Source: Bacteroidia bacterium
GTDB taxonomy: Bacteria > Bacteroidota > Bacteroidia > J057 > JADKCL01
Direction of reading: 5' to 3'
DNA length: 64,000 nt
Assembly (NCBI GenBank): GCA_020635905.1
Contig: JACJYV010000004.1
Coordinates: 1 to 64,000 of the forward strand
Shown in pieces: positions 17,036 through 25,285 of the stretch. Numbering within the stretch: the stretch's first letter is position 1; each line of letters starts with the position of its first letter. The position numbers and the translations under genes are program-made. The notes beneath the pieces were generated by a model. That model saw only the letters and a program-made list of their open reading frames with translations, ran no database searches and had not been told where the DNA came from.

Positions 17036-17059
17036 CGTCAAAAAGATGAATTTTCCTAA

Positions 17060-17938
17060 TCAGATTGAAGCCAGCAAAAGCAATAAAGCCCGACCCACTT
17101 CACCGTTTGCGATCATTTTTTGTGCTGCCAGATGCACATCATTAGCATTTTTCAGCCCTGAAATCAGACTGGTTTCAGCTTTTTTGAATTGCTCAATATC
17201 CTCCCCTGAAGGCAAATGTTCCCCGAAGGCGAGTTTACCCAGGTCATTTCCAGTCAGAACAGATGAATTGCGAATCGTTTCGGGCAGGGCGTCAATTCCC
17301 AGGGGAAGGTGCAGGGGAGCAGGCAGGGGGAAAACGGCGTTCCCGCTGGCCCGGGCATAATACATCTTGCCCATGCGGCCCACCAGGTCAATTTTATGGG
17401 GATTGATCATTTCGTCCTCGTCCAGAATGTCATGATTGATATGCATTTTTACCACCTGGGCAATCACCAACTGACCTGCGCCTTTTTCAGTGTCCAGGGG
17501 TTTGATTTCAATCACTTTGCACTCCATCTGCACAGGAGCTTCAAGCACCCTGGGAGGCCGAACAATTTCTGAGGCCACAGGGGTAAAACCCGCTTTCACG
17601 AATTCATTTACGCCATCTCCGTACTCAGCGCTGGCGATATTCATCTGCTCCACCATGCTGTGACTCACCACATTGACCACCACTTCAGGGGTACGGTAAA
17701 TGTTTTCCAGGGTGTGCTTGGTGGTATTATCCCTTACCCGTCTGGCCGGGGAAAAGATGAGAATGGGGGGATTGGCGCTGAAAACATTGAAAAAGCTGAA
17801 AGGCGCCAGGTTGGGCGTTCCGTCGGGTCCTATGGTGCTCGCAAAGGCGATGGGACGGGGGGAAACTGCTCCCAGCAGGTACTGGTGCAGGGTTTTGGTG
17901 GGAATGGTACCTGGCGTTATGTGAAGGAAATTATCCAT
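17060..17938 (-). CDS. Flavin reductase family protein (FMN-binding split barrel)
   Basis: A 292-residue protein with a flavin-reductase-like FMN-binding split-barrel domain in its N-terminal 200 residues: AVSPRPIAFAST followed by NLAPFSFFN is the classic flavin-binding start, and N-V-V-S and A-S-A-E-Y-G-D-G-V-N-E-F follow. Members reduce free FMN/FAD with NAD(P)H or work as flavoredoxins. The longer frame to 18010 is rejected because a -7 element (17957-17964 on the minus strand) falls inside that extension. The C-terminal 80 residues are helical and not part of the usual domain. No partner oxygenase is adjacent. Confidence 0.88.
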   Translation of the reverse strand: MDNFLHITPGTIPTKTLHQYLLGAVSPRPIAFASTIGPDGTPNLAPFSFFNVFSANPPILIFSPARRVRDNTTKHTLENIYRTPEVVVNVVSHSMVEQMNIASAEYGDGVNEFVKAGFTPVASEIVRPPRVLEAPVQMECKVIEIKPLDTEKGAGQLVIAQVVKMHINHDILDEDEMINPHKIDLVGRMGKMYYARASGNAVFPLPAPLHLPLGIDALPETIRNSSVLTGNDLGKLAFGEHLPSGEDIEQFKKAETSLISGLKNANDVHLAAQKMIANGEVGRALLLLLASI

Positions 17939-17956
17939 GAGTTTTTGATTATGGTG

Positions 17957-17964
17957 CAAAAATA
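17957..17964 (-). promoter_or_regulatory. -7 element for the flavin reductase gene
   Basis: CAAAAATA on the plus strand reads TATTTTTG on the minus, an exact TAnnTTTG match. A CAAA (-33) at 17990-17993 lies 25 bp away, longer than ideal. It supports the start at 17938. Confidence 0.4.
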
Positions 17965-18087
17965 GGATTTCTCCATTGAATCCGGGGAGCAAATTCCTGA
18001 ATTGGAACATTGGTTACACAAGGATTGTTCTAAATGGGGAAAATTTTACCTTATCTGACTGAGGGTCAAAGATTTTTTGTGGATATC

Positions 18088-18120
18088 TTTGGGAATCCGC
18101 GTCAATTTTATCTACTTTTG
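18088..18120 (+). promoter_or_regulatory. Promoter of rpsA
   Basis: TTTG at 18088-18091, a 21-bp spacer and TACTTTTG at 18113-18120 match the Bacteroidota consensus exactly. It leaves a leader of roughly 35 nt before the ATG at 18163. Confidence 0.7.
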
Positions 18121-18162
18121 CCCTTCCTGAAATTTCAGGAGGAAAGGAGTTTTAAATAATAA

Positions 18163-20235
18163 ATGACAGAAAAAAACGAAGATTCTATTGAAGTCCAGGA
18201 GCCCGGAATGGAGGAGGCCCCTGAAAATCTGGATATTACAGAAGGACCTGTAGTTCTGGAAAACTCATCTGAAGACCTTGTTGAGGCCGATATGGCTGCC
18301 GAGGCCGACGATTCTCAGGAGGAAGAAGACGACCTCGTGATCCTGCCCTCAATGGCAGATGACGAAGACGAATTCGACTGGGATTCTGAAGATGATGATG
18401 GTTATTCAAAAGCCGAACGTGCCAAACTGGAATCTCTGTACGAAAGTACTTTGAAGAAAGTGGCTGAAGGTGAGATTGTTAGCGGAACGGTTATCTCCAT
18501 TGGAGAGAAAGAAGTGATCCTGAACATTGGTTTCAAATCAGAAGGCATGGTTCAGGTTTCCGAATTCCGCGATCTTCCCAACCTGAAAATCGGCGACAAA
18601 GTGGATGTTTATCTGGAAAGTGTGGAAGACCAGAACGGTGCCCTCATTCTTTCCCGTAAACGCGCCAAGCACATGCGTACCTGGCAGATGATCCTCAGAG
18701 CTGAGGAGGAGGATGTGATCCTCGAAGGTCTGATCAAGCGTCGCACCAAAGGTGGATTTGTGACCGACATTGGAGGCATCGAGGCCTTCCTGCCTGGTTC
18801 TCAGATCGACGTGAAGCCTGTGCGTGACTTTGACGCCTACGTTGGCAAAACCATGGACTTCAAGGTTGTGAAAATCAACCATCCATACGAAAACGTTGTT
18901 ATTTCTCATAAGGTTCTCATTGAGAAGGACCTCGAAAAGCAGCGCCTCGAAATCCTGAAAAACCTCGAAAAAGGTCAGGTACTCGAAGGTACTGTGAAAA
19001 ACATGACCAATTTTGGTGTGTTTATCGACCTGGGCGGCGTGGACGGATTGCTCCACATTACCGATATTTCCTGGGGCCGCATCAACCACCCCGAAGAGGT
19101 GCTGGAACTCGACCAGAAACTCAACGTGGTTGTTCTCGAATTCGATCAGGAGAAAAAGCGTATCAGCCTGGGTCTGAAGCAACTTCAGCCCCATCCCTGG
19201 GACTCGCTGCCTGAAACGATCGTGGAAGGCTCACGGGTTACCGGCCGCGTAGTGACGGTTGCCGACTATGGTATTTTCATTGAGATCGTTCCCGGCGTGG
19301 AAGGACTCGTTCACATGAGCGAAATGTCCTGGTCACAGCACCTGAAAGATCCCGCAGAATCTTACCGCATTGGTGACGAAGTAGAAGCTGTCGTTCTGAC
19401 CATCGACCGCGACGAAAAGAAAATGTCACTCGGGGTTAAGCAGACCAAAAATGATCCCTGGGATCAGGCAGAAGCCAAATATGCTGTGGGTACCATCCAC
19501 AAAGGCATCGTACGCAACATGACCAGCTACGGTCTGTTCGTTGAGCTGGAAGAGGGTATCGACGGCCTGGTACACATCTCAGACCTGTCCTGGACCAAGA
19601 AATACAACCATCCTTCAGAATTCATCAACCGCGATGAGCAACTGGAGGTAATTGTTCTCGAAATCGACGTTCCTAACCGTCGTTTGAGCCTGGGCCACAA
19701 GCAATTGACTGAAGATGTTTGGGAAACTTTCGCTTCCATCTTCGTCATTGATTCTGAGCACGAAGGCACGCTGCTCCGCAGCGACGATAAAGGCGCAATC
19801 GTTGAGTTGGAATACGGAGTTGAAGGATTCATTCCCCGCAAACACATGGAAACCGCTGAAGGCGAATCCAAGCTGAAGATTGGTTCCAAAGTGAAAGTGA
19901 AGGTAATTGAATTCAACAAAGACGCCAAGAAACTGGTTCTGTCTCACAGACTTACCTGGAACGAGGAAGCCATTGAGCAGCCCCAGAAAAAGGCCCAGTC
20001 CGGCGGACAAACTGGCGGTGGCGGCAAGAAGAAGCAACCACAGACCCCTGTGCGCGCTCCCAAAGCCGAAACCACCCTGTTAGGTGAAATGGATGCTCTG
20101 CAGGCCCTCAGGCTGAAAATGCAGGCTGCCGAAGAAGCCAGTAACGCTGCTGAAGCCCCGGCTGAAGCGCCCGCTGCTCCTGTCGCTGAAGAAGCCGCCG
20201 TCGATTCCGAAGACGCTTCCAACGAAGAAGAATAA
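18163..20235 (+). CDS. rpsA: 30S ribosomal protein S1
   Basis: A 690-residue protein with six S1 (OB-fold) RNA-binding repeats at roughly 104-168, 187-252, 271-345, 356-430, 443-517 and 528-600; repeats 3-5 are the most canonical (NFGVFIDLGG, DYGIFIEI, SYGLFVEL, each followed by D-G-L-V/L-H-I/M-S/T). S1 helps the 30S subunit bind mRNA. There is an acidic N-terminal extension of about 100 residues and a low-complexity, alanine/glutamate-rich C-terminal tail of about 90 residues, both longer than in E. coli S1; such extensions are common in Bacteroidota. It has its own promoter and terminator. Confidence 0.95.
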   Translation: MTEKNEDSIEVQEPGMEEAPENLDITEGPVVLENSSEDLVEADMAAEADDSQEEEDDLVILPSMADDEDEFDWDSEDDDGYSKAERAKLESLYESTLKKVAEGEIVSGTVISIGEKEVILNIGFKSEGMVQVSEFRDLPNLKIGDKVDVYLESVEDQNGALILSRKRAKHMRTWQMILRAEEEDVILEGLIKRRTKGGFVTDIGGIEAFLPGSQIDVKPVRDFDAYVGKTMDFKVVKINHPYENVVISHKVLIEKDLEKQRLEILKNLEKGQVLEGTVKNMTNFGVFIDLGGVDGLLHITDISWGRINHPEEVLELDQKLNVVVLEFDQEKKRISLGLKQLQPHPWDSLPETIVEGSRVTGRVVTVADYGIFIEIVPGVEGLVHMSEMSWSQHLKDPAESYRIGDEVEAVVLTIDRDEKKMSLGVKQTKNDPWDQAEAKYAVGTIHKGIVRNMTSYGLFVELEEGIDGLVHISDLSWTKKYNHPSEFINRDEQLEVIVLEIDVPNRRLSLGHKQLTEDVWETFASIFVIDSEHEGTLLRSDDKGAIVELEYGVEGFIPRKHMETAEGESKLKIGSKVKVKVIEFNKDAKKLVLSHRLTWNEEAIEQPQKKAQSGGQTGGGGKKKQPQTPVRAPKAETTLLGEMDALQALRLKMQAAEEASNAAEAPAEAPAAPVAEEAAVDSEDASNEEE

Positions 20236-20256
20236 GAGATATTTCTCTGGAAAAAT

Positions 20257-20285
20257 AAAGGCTGCCTTTCGGGGCAGCCTTTTTC
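20257..20285 (+). terminator. Terminator after rpsA
   Basis: GGCTGCC/GGCAGCC stem (20260-20266 and 20273-20279) with a 6-nt loop, flanked by AAA and a T-tract. The convergent udk gene ends 28 bp further on. Confidence 0.85.
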
Positions 20286-20312
20286 TTTTTTACCTTTTTT
20301 GAATCCTGAATT

Positions 20313-20945
20313 TTATCCTGAAATCCGCGCGTGCAAATGGTCGAGCAGCACCTGAAGGGCCTTTTCCATGTGGAAATTATTGGGAATGATAAGGTCGCAT
20401 TCTTCCTTGAACGGCGCCACGTATTTTTTGTACATGGGAATGACATGGTGCTCGTAACGGTAAAGCACTTCCTCCAGATCATAGCCCCGTTCCTCATAAT
20501 CCCGCTTGATGCGCCTTGAAAGCTTGATGTGTTCGTCTGCATCCACAAAAATCTTCAGGTCAAGTTGGGAAGAGATTTTTGGTTCATAAAAAACGAACAA
20601 GCCTTCCACCAGAATGATGGGAGAGGGGCGGAAAACCAGCTTTTTGGGAATAATATTGGGATTATTGAAGGTGTATTCCATCATGGAAACCGTTTCACCC
20701 GCTTTCAGAAGGGCAATATCTCTCTCGAGCAAATGCAGGTTTACAGCTTCAGGGTGGTCAAAATTGACGTGTCCCTCGGCATCCTTTTTTTGCTCATTGA
20801 GATTTTTATAATAATTGTCCTGGGAGATCAGGGTAATGATTTCCGAAGGAAAATGCTCCAGAAGTTTGTTCAGCAGGAAGGTTTTTCCAGACGCACTTCC
20901 TCCTGAAATGCCGACAAAATAGGATTTTTGAGCTTGTGGGGTCAT
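20313..20945 (-). CDS. udk: Uridine kinase
   Basis: A 210-residue cytosolic kinase phosphorylating uridine and cytidine for pyrimidine salvage. P-loop GGSASGKT at 15-22, S-Q-D-N-Y-Y-K, F-D-H-P-E-A and the R-R-I-K-R-D lid are all present; the length is typical for bacterial Udk. The start overlaps the stop of rdgB by four bases (ATGA), so the two are translationally coupled, a sensible pairing of nucleotide salvage with nucleotide-pool cleaning. Confidence 0.93.
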   Translation of the reverse strand: MTPQAQKSYFVGISGGSASGKTFLLNKLLEHFPSEIITLISQDNYYKNLNEQKKDAEGHVNFDHPEAVNLHLLERDIALLKAGETVSMMEYTFNNPNIIPKKLVFRPSPIILVEGLFVFYEPKISSQLDLKIFVDADEHIKLSRRIKRDYEERGYDLEEVLYRYEHHVIPMYKKYVAPFKEECDLIIPNNFHMEKALQVLLDHLHARISG

Positions 20946-21652
20946 TTATTCAAAAAAGCGACAAATTTTTCGAGGGCCTTTGACCTGTGGGAGATTTTGT
21001 TTTTTTCGTCTGCACTCAGCTCGGCCAGGGTATAATCACTTCCTTGCGGAATGAAAACAGGGTCATAGCCAAAGCCATTTTCCCCTGCGGCAAAGATGGA
21101 AATTTCACCCTTGAGGCTTCCTTCAAAAGTTTGGTTGTTTTTTCCGTCCACAAAAGCAATCACGGTACGAAAAGTAGCGCTGCGATCTGTTTTGGAGCGC
21201 AATTCGTTCATGAGTTTGGCGGTATTTTTGGCGGAATCGCCTTCGGGGCCAGCGTAACGGGCCGAGAAAACGCCAGGAGCGCCATTCAATGCCGCGACTT
21301 CGAGGCCGGTATCGTCGGCAAAGGTGGGCAGATTTACTTTTTCGAAATATGCGTTGGCTTTCAAAAGTGCATTTCCGGCCAGCGTATCCTCAGTTTCTTC
21401 CACTTCCAGCTTTTCTGGGAGGTCTTCAAAAGATTTGATGGTGAATTTTGATCCCAGAATTTCGCGGATTTCCTCCAGTTTTTTGGGATTGCCGGTGGCA
21501 AAAAAGATTTCAGGCAGGCCCTTAGGCTCCGGGGCAACTTCCGTTTGAGGGGTTTCAGCAGGTTGGGAAGCGGGCTCCTTTGCCTCCGGAGCGGTCGGTG
21601 TGGTGGCTTCAGGGCCTTCAGGGTCAGAATTTTTTGATTTTTTGGCAGACAT
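20942..21652 (-). CDS. rdgB: RdgB/HAM1 non-canonical purine NTP pyrophosphatase with N-terminal extension
   Basis: A 236-residue protein. From residue about 48 it is a normal RdgB enzyme (FATGNPKKLEEI, later ADDTGLEV and SARYAG, and a final K-x-x-I-S-H-R-x-K-A), which hydrolyses dITP, XTP and related purine NTPs to the monophosphate. The first 45 residues are an unusual proline/alanine/glutamate/threonine-rich low-complexity leader with no hydrophobic segment, so it is not a signal peptide. A start inside the normal domain is unlikely because no Met lies near residue 48. It is the middle gene of a three-gene minus operon. Confidence 0.9.
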   Translation of the reverse strand: MSAKKSKNSDPEGPEATTPTAPEAKEPASQPAETPQTEVAPEPKGLPEIFFATGNPKKLEEIREILGSKFTIKSFEDLPEKLEVEETEDTLAGNALLKANAYFEKVNLPTFADDTGLEVAALNGAPGVFSARYAGPEGDSAKNTAKLMNELRSKTDRSATFRTVIAFVDGKNNQTFEGSLKGEISIFAAGENGFGYDPVFIPQGSDYTLAELSADEKNKISHRSKALEKFVAFLNK

Positions 21653-21657
21653 ATTGG

Positions 21658-22242
21658 TCAGATTTGAGATTTAATAGATTTAAAATATTCCCATAACTCC
21701 AGTTTGTAAGCCCGGTTTTGGGAAAGTTCTTGCAAAGAATAACTAAAGAAAACGGGAATTCCATTGAATTGGGCCGGATTTCCTGATTCCTCGGGCATAT
21801 TAAAATGTTTTCCGAATACAATTCCAAATTTTCCTGGAATTTCCTGCAATGGAGCAGAGATATCGTCGCCCTGGATAAATCCAAAACCAACCTGTTCGGT
21901 TGGAATTCCAAGAGACTCCACAATTGCCTTCAGCAGGCCGGTCAGTTCCTTATCATTTCTTTCCGCCTGGGTCAGAATCAAAATTACTTTTGATTCGGGT
22001 TTGAGGCCCCATTTGATCGTACCTGGCGTAAGGGCGGGAGCTACGGAATCAGGTGCCTTTTCCTGCATAGAGAGGCTTTCAGGTTGTTTTTCAGCAAGAA
22101 CGGGTAGTACTTCTGGTTCCTTTACTGATTCTTTTGCCTCCTGCACGGGTTTCTCTTTTTCCAAAACGCCAGTTTGCTCTCCGGGAATGAGATAAATGGG
22201 ATCGGGAAAAAGTCTTTTTAATTCTTCTTTACTTAAAAGCAT
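21658..22242 (-). CDS. Hypothetical protein, possibly DNA polymerase III psi (HolD)-like
   Basis: A 194-residue cytosolic protein that I do not recognise with certainty. The first 22 residues (MLLSKEELKRLFPDPIYLIP) are followed by a low-complexity Glu/Lys/Pro/Ser linker (about 25-75), then a compact alpha/beta domain: a K-V-I-L-I-L strand, helix L-T-G-L-L-K-A-I-V-E-S-L-G-I, G-I-V-F-G-K strand, and a C-terminal S-L-Q-E-L-S-Q-N-R-A-Y-K-L-E-L-W-E-Y. The strand-helix order and the final S-L-x-x-L-x-x-N-x-x-x-K-x-x-L-W motif resemble the psi subunit HolD, which binds clamp-loader chi and SSB. This is pattern-level similarity only. It ends 5 bp before rdgB. Confidence 0.45.
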   Translation of the reverse strand: MLLSKEELKRLFPDPIYLIPGEQTGVLEKEKPVQEAKESVKEPEVLPVLAEKQPESLSMQEKAPDSVAPALTPGTIKWGLKPESKVILILTQAERNDKELTGLLKAIVESLGIPTEQVGFGFIQGDDISAPLQEIPGKFGIVFGKHFNMPEESGNPAQFNGIPVFFSYSLQELSQNRAYKLELWEYFKSIKSQI

Positions 22243-23085
22243 GGGTTTTTATTCAATGTTCCCGAAAAAAGTTTCTTTTTATGTGGATAACTTCGGACTT
22301 GCTCCCCATTTCAGCTCTGATTGCAGGCTGAGAAATTCCCGGGTTCGGGATTTGCCATTCAGGAGCGCAATTGAAACAAAGGTTTTTGGGGTTTCGGGTA
22401 AATACCTTTTTGCCTTCAATTCCTTTGTCTGCATATGAAATTTCCACTTTCAAAGTGAAGTGAAATTACTCATTAGTACCCGATTTCCCCAAGGTACATT
22501 TCCCCAAATTATCAACGTTTCGGGCAGCTTCAGGACCAGGGGCTTGCAAAAATATAAACGATTTTTCAGGAAAAGCCGGGACTTGTCAATAATATTTCAG
22601 AGAAATGGTTTTATTTATGTAAATTGCTTTTATATCAACTGTATCACCTAAAAAGGTTAAAAAAAGTTATTAAATGAGATTGGCACTTCGGACAATTCCC
22701 TGACTTGTATTTTTATTCGTCGTGAAAAAAGGGATGTTCGTCGAAAACCAGAACTGAGTTCTTTAAAACAGGGAATTTTCAGCCTTTTGAATATATTGGG
22801 GTTCAGAACGGATGTTTGGGCGAAAATTATCGCAATGTAGTTATTTTCGTACGCATTGGGTTCCTAAGATGTGGGGAAAACTGGTTTGGAGCAATTTTTT
22901 TTATTTGAACGAAGCTATTATTTTTGTTCAACAAAATTAACTTCTTCGCGTTTAATTTTTGAGCCAACAGCTAATACTCATTCCAACCAAACTCCTTGCT
23001 GATCTAATTTCAGATGTGTCATGGAATTCCCTCTCGTACCATGGGAAATCCGCTTATTTTATACAGATTTTAATTACACAGAACA
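22243..23085. other. Long AT-rich intergenic region upstream of the solenoid-HTH gene
   Basis: No convincing gene in 843 bp: the short ORFs at 22196-22438 (plus) and 22253-22453 (minus) have no coding features. A -7-like TATTTTTG lies at 22919-22926 without a well-spaced -33, overlapped by a small TTGAAC/GTTCAA hairpin (22905-22931). The leader from there to 23086 would be about 150 nt. Nothing else stands out. Confidence 0.5.
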
Positions 23086-25236
23086 ATGAACAACGGGTAT
23101 TATTATCAGGTTTTAATTAACCTTTCGAGGGAGAGCAAGCAGCTTAATCTGCTTCGGCCGCTTAAAGAGGCCCTCCACAAAGGTGATATAACTGACGTAG
23201 ATCAGTTTATTACCAGCATCGGGGAGGAGATGATGACTCGTCTTCCTTCCGACATGAAAACAGCCACCCAATTTGCATTTTTTGCAGAGCAGGGCATGCT
23301 GTTTAACTTCTACCGGGGAGATTTTGACGGTCTTCGCCAATTTACCACCCTGATTCCTCCCCACCTGGAAGCACTGGCCGAGTATGCCAATGACGACTTT
23401 GACGGGGAAGCGTGGGCTGTTTTCTACGATCTGATCGAGATTGCTTCCCGTCGCCTTATGGGTCATACCACCATCGAGGAATTCGAAGTTTTCATCGACG
23501 AAATCGACTTCGACCAATTCCCCCCTGCCATGCTGCACAAAGTTTCCGGCGCGATAGGGTATGTGTATCTGAATGAGAAAAACCTTGATCGGGTTCGCAA
23601 AGGCCGTCACTGGGCTCAGAAAGCTGCTATGGAAGGCGAAGCCTCCCTGGGACTTTCCTACTACCTGGATCTGGCCAGATTCTTCTTCAAAACGGGCAAT
23701 CAGGACTCCCTGCAGCACATTGAGAAGATCATCAAGCGTTTGGACAACACAGGTGATTCCACCGCTGATCTGGTTTCTTCCAGGTTATACAAAGCGGCAG
23801 TTTTTGATCTGCAATCCCTTTCCCTGCTGAATAAATTCCGTCTTTTTGACGACACCCAGGTAAAAGTGGAATATAACCTGGAATCACTCCGCGATCTGGA
23901 GTTTCAGATGAAGGGCGAAGCCAAAGAAAATAACCTTCCCAGCTTCTCTCTCGCTCATTTGCAAATGGAATTTGCCCGCCACTACAGCCGTCTGGCTGGT
24001 CAACAGAGCTTTTCCAACCAACGCTCCCTGTTACTGGCAATGGTAAATGACAACACAGCAAGTGCGATCAGAATTGCTGAAAACACCCGCGACAAGGCAA
24101 TGGGACTGATTTTTTCCCTTTCCCGCTACGCCCTGCTCGCAGTTTCTGATCCAAACCTGAACGAAAAAGACTTCAAGGAACTGGTTTGGGAAATTCGTAA
24201 ATCTGACAACCATTTTCTCGTGGCTTCCGCCATGAAATCCTGGGCAGATTACCTGCTGGCCACGACCCGTGACAGTCAGAAAGCCTATAAGGCTCTCATT
24301 GACCTGATCAAAATGGGCACCAAAAAGACCGAAGAAAACGGATTTGTGCTGACCCTGGCTGGCCTTGAAGCCATCAACCAGATTTTGCTGGTGCAGGTAG
24401 AGAAACCAGGGCTTTCCTGGCTGATCGACGCCACCAAAGTGGAAAAGGAAAATCCGCTCGAAAAATATTTCGAAACGGTCCGCGAGTTGTTTGACTACAT
24501 CGAATCAGCCATTGAAACCATTGGCCGCGATCAATTCGACCAATTCCGCTCCATTTACATTGATTTCGAACCTGTATCGCACTACAACCTCAAGGTTTAC
24601 CTGCAGTACCAGTATTTCGAAATCAAACTCTCCCGTCTGAATGCCATCATGTCCCACGATGAACTGGGGGTTAAAATGACGGATCAACTCCTGAAAGAGC
24701 TGGGCAACGAAAATAACCCGCTTGCCTTTATCAAAGCTGATTGGGAAGAATTCCGCCTGGTGCCCAACGGGGTTCGCAATAAGGTGCTCAACAAGTGTAT
24801 CAACATTACCAAAGGCGACCTGCCCGCGGCTGCTGACCACATTGATTTCTCCTACCGCAACCTCCGCAGCTACATCACTTTCAACGAAGTGAACCGTCTG
24901 GGCTTCTTTGAAGATGAGCGCAAAACGAATAACCGCAAGCTCGAAGAAGGCATTCGCCTCATGTTCCTCGACCTTTACAAGCAGGGAACCATCTTCGAAG
25001 TGGTATTTGACATGCCCAAATTCCTGGTGGAATTTGCAGATGGATTTGCCTCTCAGGACCTGGAGGAAGCCCTTGATATCAAAGGCACCACCGCCAAGAA
25101 GTACATCAAGATCATGATGGACATCAACCTGATTCTGCACGAAAAATCCGTTGGCAGGAAGCATTTTTACCGCCTCCGCCGCGACAATGTGATGAACCGT
25201 CTCGGCAAAAACGCCAAGGTTCTGACCCAGGGATAA
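23086..25236 (+). CDS. Large alpha-helical (TPR-like solenoid) protein with possible C-terminal winged HTH
   Basis: A 716-residue soluble protein of no family I can name. No signal peptide or membrane helix. From about residue 20 to 630 it is almost entirely amphipathic helices with TPR/solenoid-like pairs (for example around 165-220 and 295-350). The last 70 residues (F-A-D-G-F-A-S-Q-D-L-E-E-A-L, then T-T-A-K-K-Y-I-K-I-M, then E-K-S-V-G-R-K-H-F-Y-R-L) have the helix-turn-helix plus wing pattern of a winged HTH, suggesting a DNA-binding regulator with a large sensing or scaffold region. It is monocistronic, with a long leader and a strong terminator. Function unknown. Confidence 0.7.
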   Translation: MNNGYYYQVLINLSRESKQLNLLRPLKEALHKGDITDVDQFITSIGEEMMTRLPSDMKTATQFAFFAEQGMLFNFYRGDFDGLRQFTTLIPPHLEALAEYANDDFDGEAWAVFYDLIEIASRRLMGHTTIEEFEVFIDEIDFDQFPPAMLHKVSGAIGYVYLNEKNLDRVRKGRHWAQKAAMEGEASLGLSYYLDLARFFFKTGNQDSLQHIEKIIKRLDNTGDSTADLVSSRLYKAAVFDLQSLSLLNKFRLFDDTQVKVEYNLESLRDLEFQMKGEAKENNLPSFSLAHLQMEFARHYSRLAGQQSFSNQRSLLLAMVNDNTASAIRIAENTRDKAMGLIFSLSRYALLAVSDPNLNEKDFKELVWEIRKSDNHFLVASAMKSWADYLLATTRDSQKAYKALIDLIKMGTKKTEENGFVLTLAGLEAINQILLVQVEKPGLSWLIDATKVEKENPLEKYFETVRELFDYIESAIETIGRDQFDQFRSIYIDFEPVSHYNLKVYLQYQYFEIKLSRLNAIMSHDELGVKMTDQLLKELGNENNPLAFIKADWEEFRLVPNGVRNKVLNKCINITKGDLPAAADHIDFSYRNLRSYITFNEVNRLGFFEDERKTNNRKLEEGIRLMFLDLYKQGTIFEVVFDMPKFLVEFADGFASQDLEEALDIKGTTAKKYIKIMMDINLILHEKSVGRKHFYRLRRDNVMNRLGKNAKVLTQG

Positions 25237-25241
25237 ACAGT

Positions 25242-25274
25242 AAAAGGGGCGTTCAAAAGGACGCCCCTTTTTTT
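25242..25274 (+). terminator. Terminator after the solenoid protein gene
   Basis: AAAAGGGGCGT/ACGCCCCTTTT, an 11-bp stem with an 8-nt loop and extra T residues to 25274. It ends only 12 bp before the start of the next gene. Confidence 0.88.
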
Positions 25275-25285
25275 ATTAACAGCCA

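Larger units (their letters stand above)
16539..17059. other. Convergent intergenic region with regulatory signals but no convincing gene
   Basis: This 520-bp stretch lies between the ends of two converging genes, so neither needs a promoter here. It holds a small hairpin (GTGTCG-TTT-CGACAC near 16588), an exact odd palindrome (16659-16677), four phased ACCGTTCA repeats (16796-16865) and two intrinsic terminators. The only ORF across it (from 16874, 61 codons) runs through both terminators and has no coding look. A small RNA starting after the repeats and ending at the first terminator is the simplest explanation; this is not proven. Confidence 0.6.

Noticed and set aside
16501..17040. tRNA or known riboswitch in the convergent gap
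   Set aside because: No cloverleaf, T-loop or known riboswitch core could be found; only hairpins and direct repeats.
16874..17059. 61-codon plus-strand ORF in the convergent gap
   Set aside because: It reads through two intrinsic terminators, and most of its residues come from stem sequences.
22253..22453. 66-codon minus-strand ORF with a C-F-N-C motif upstream of the HolD-like gene
   Set aside because: No promoter, no recognisable domain, and only two cysteines; coding potential not convincing.
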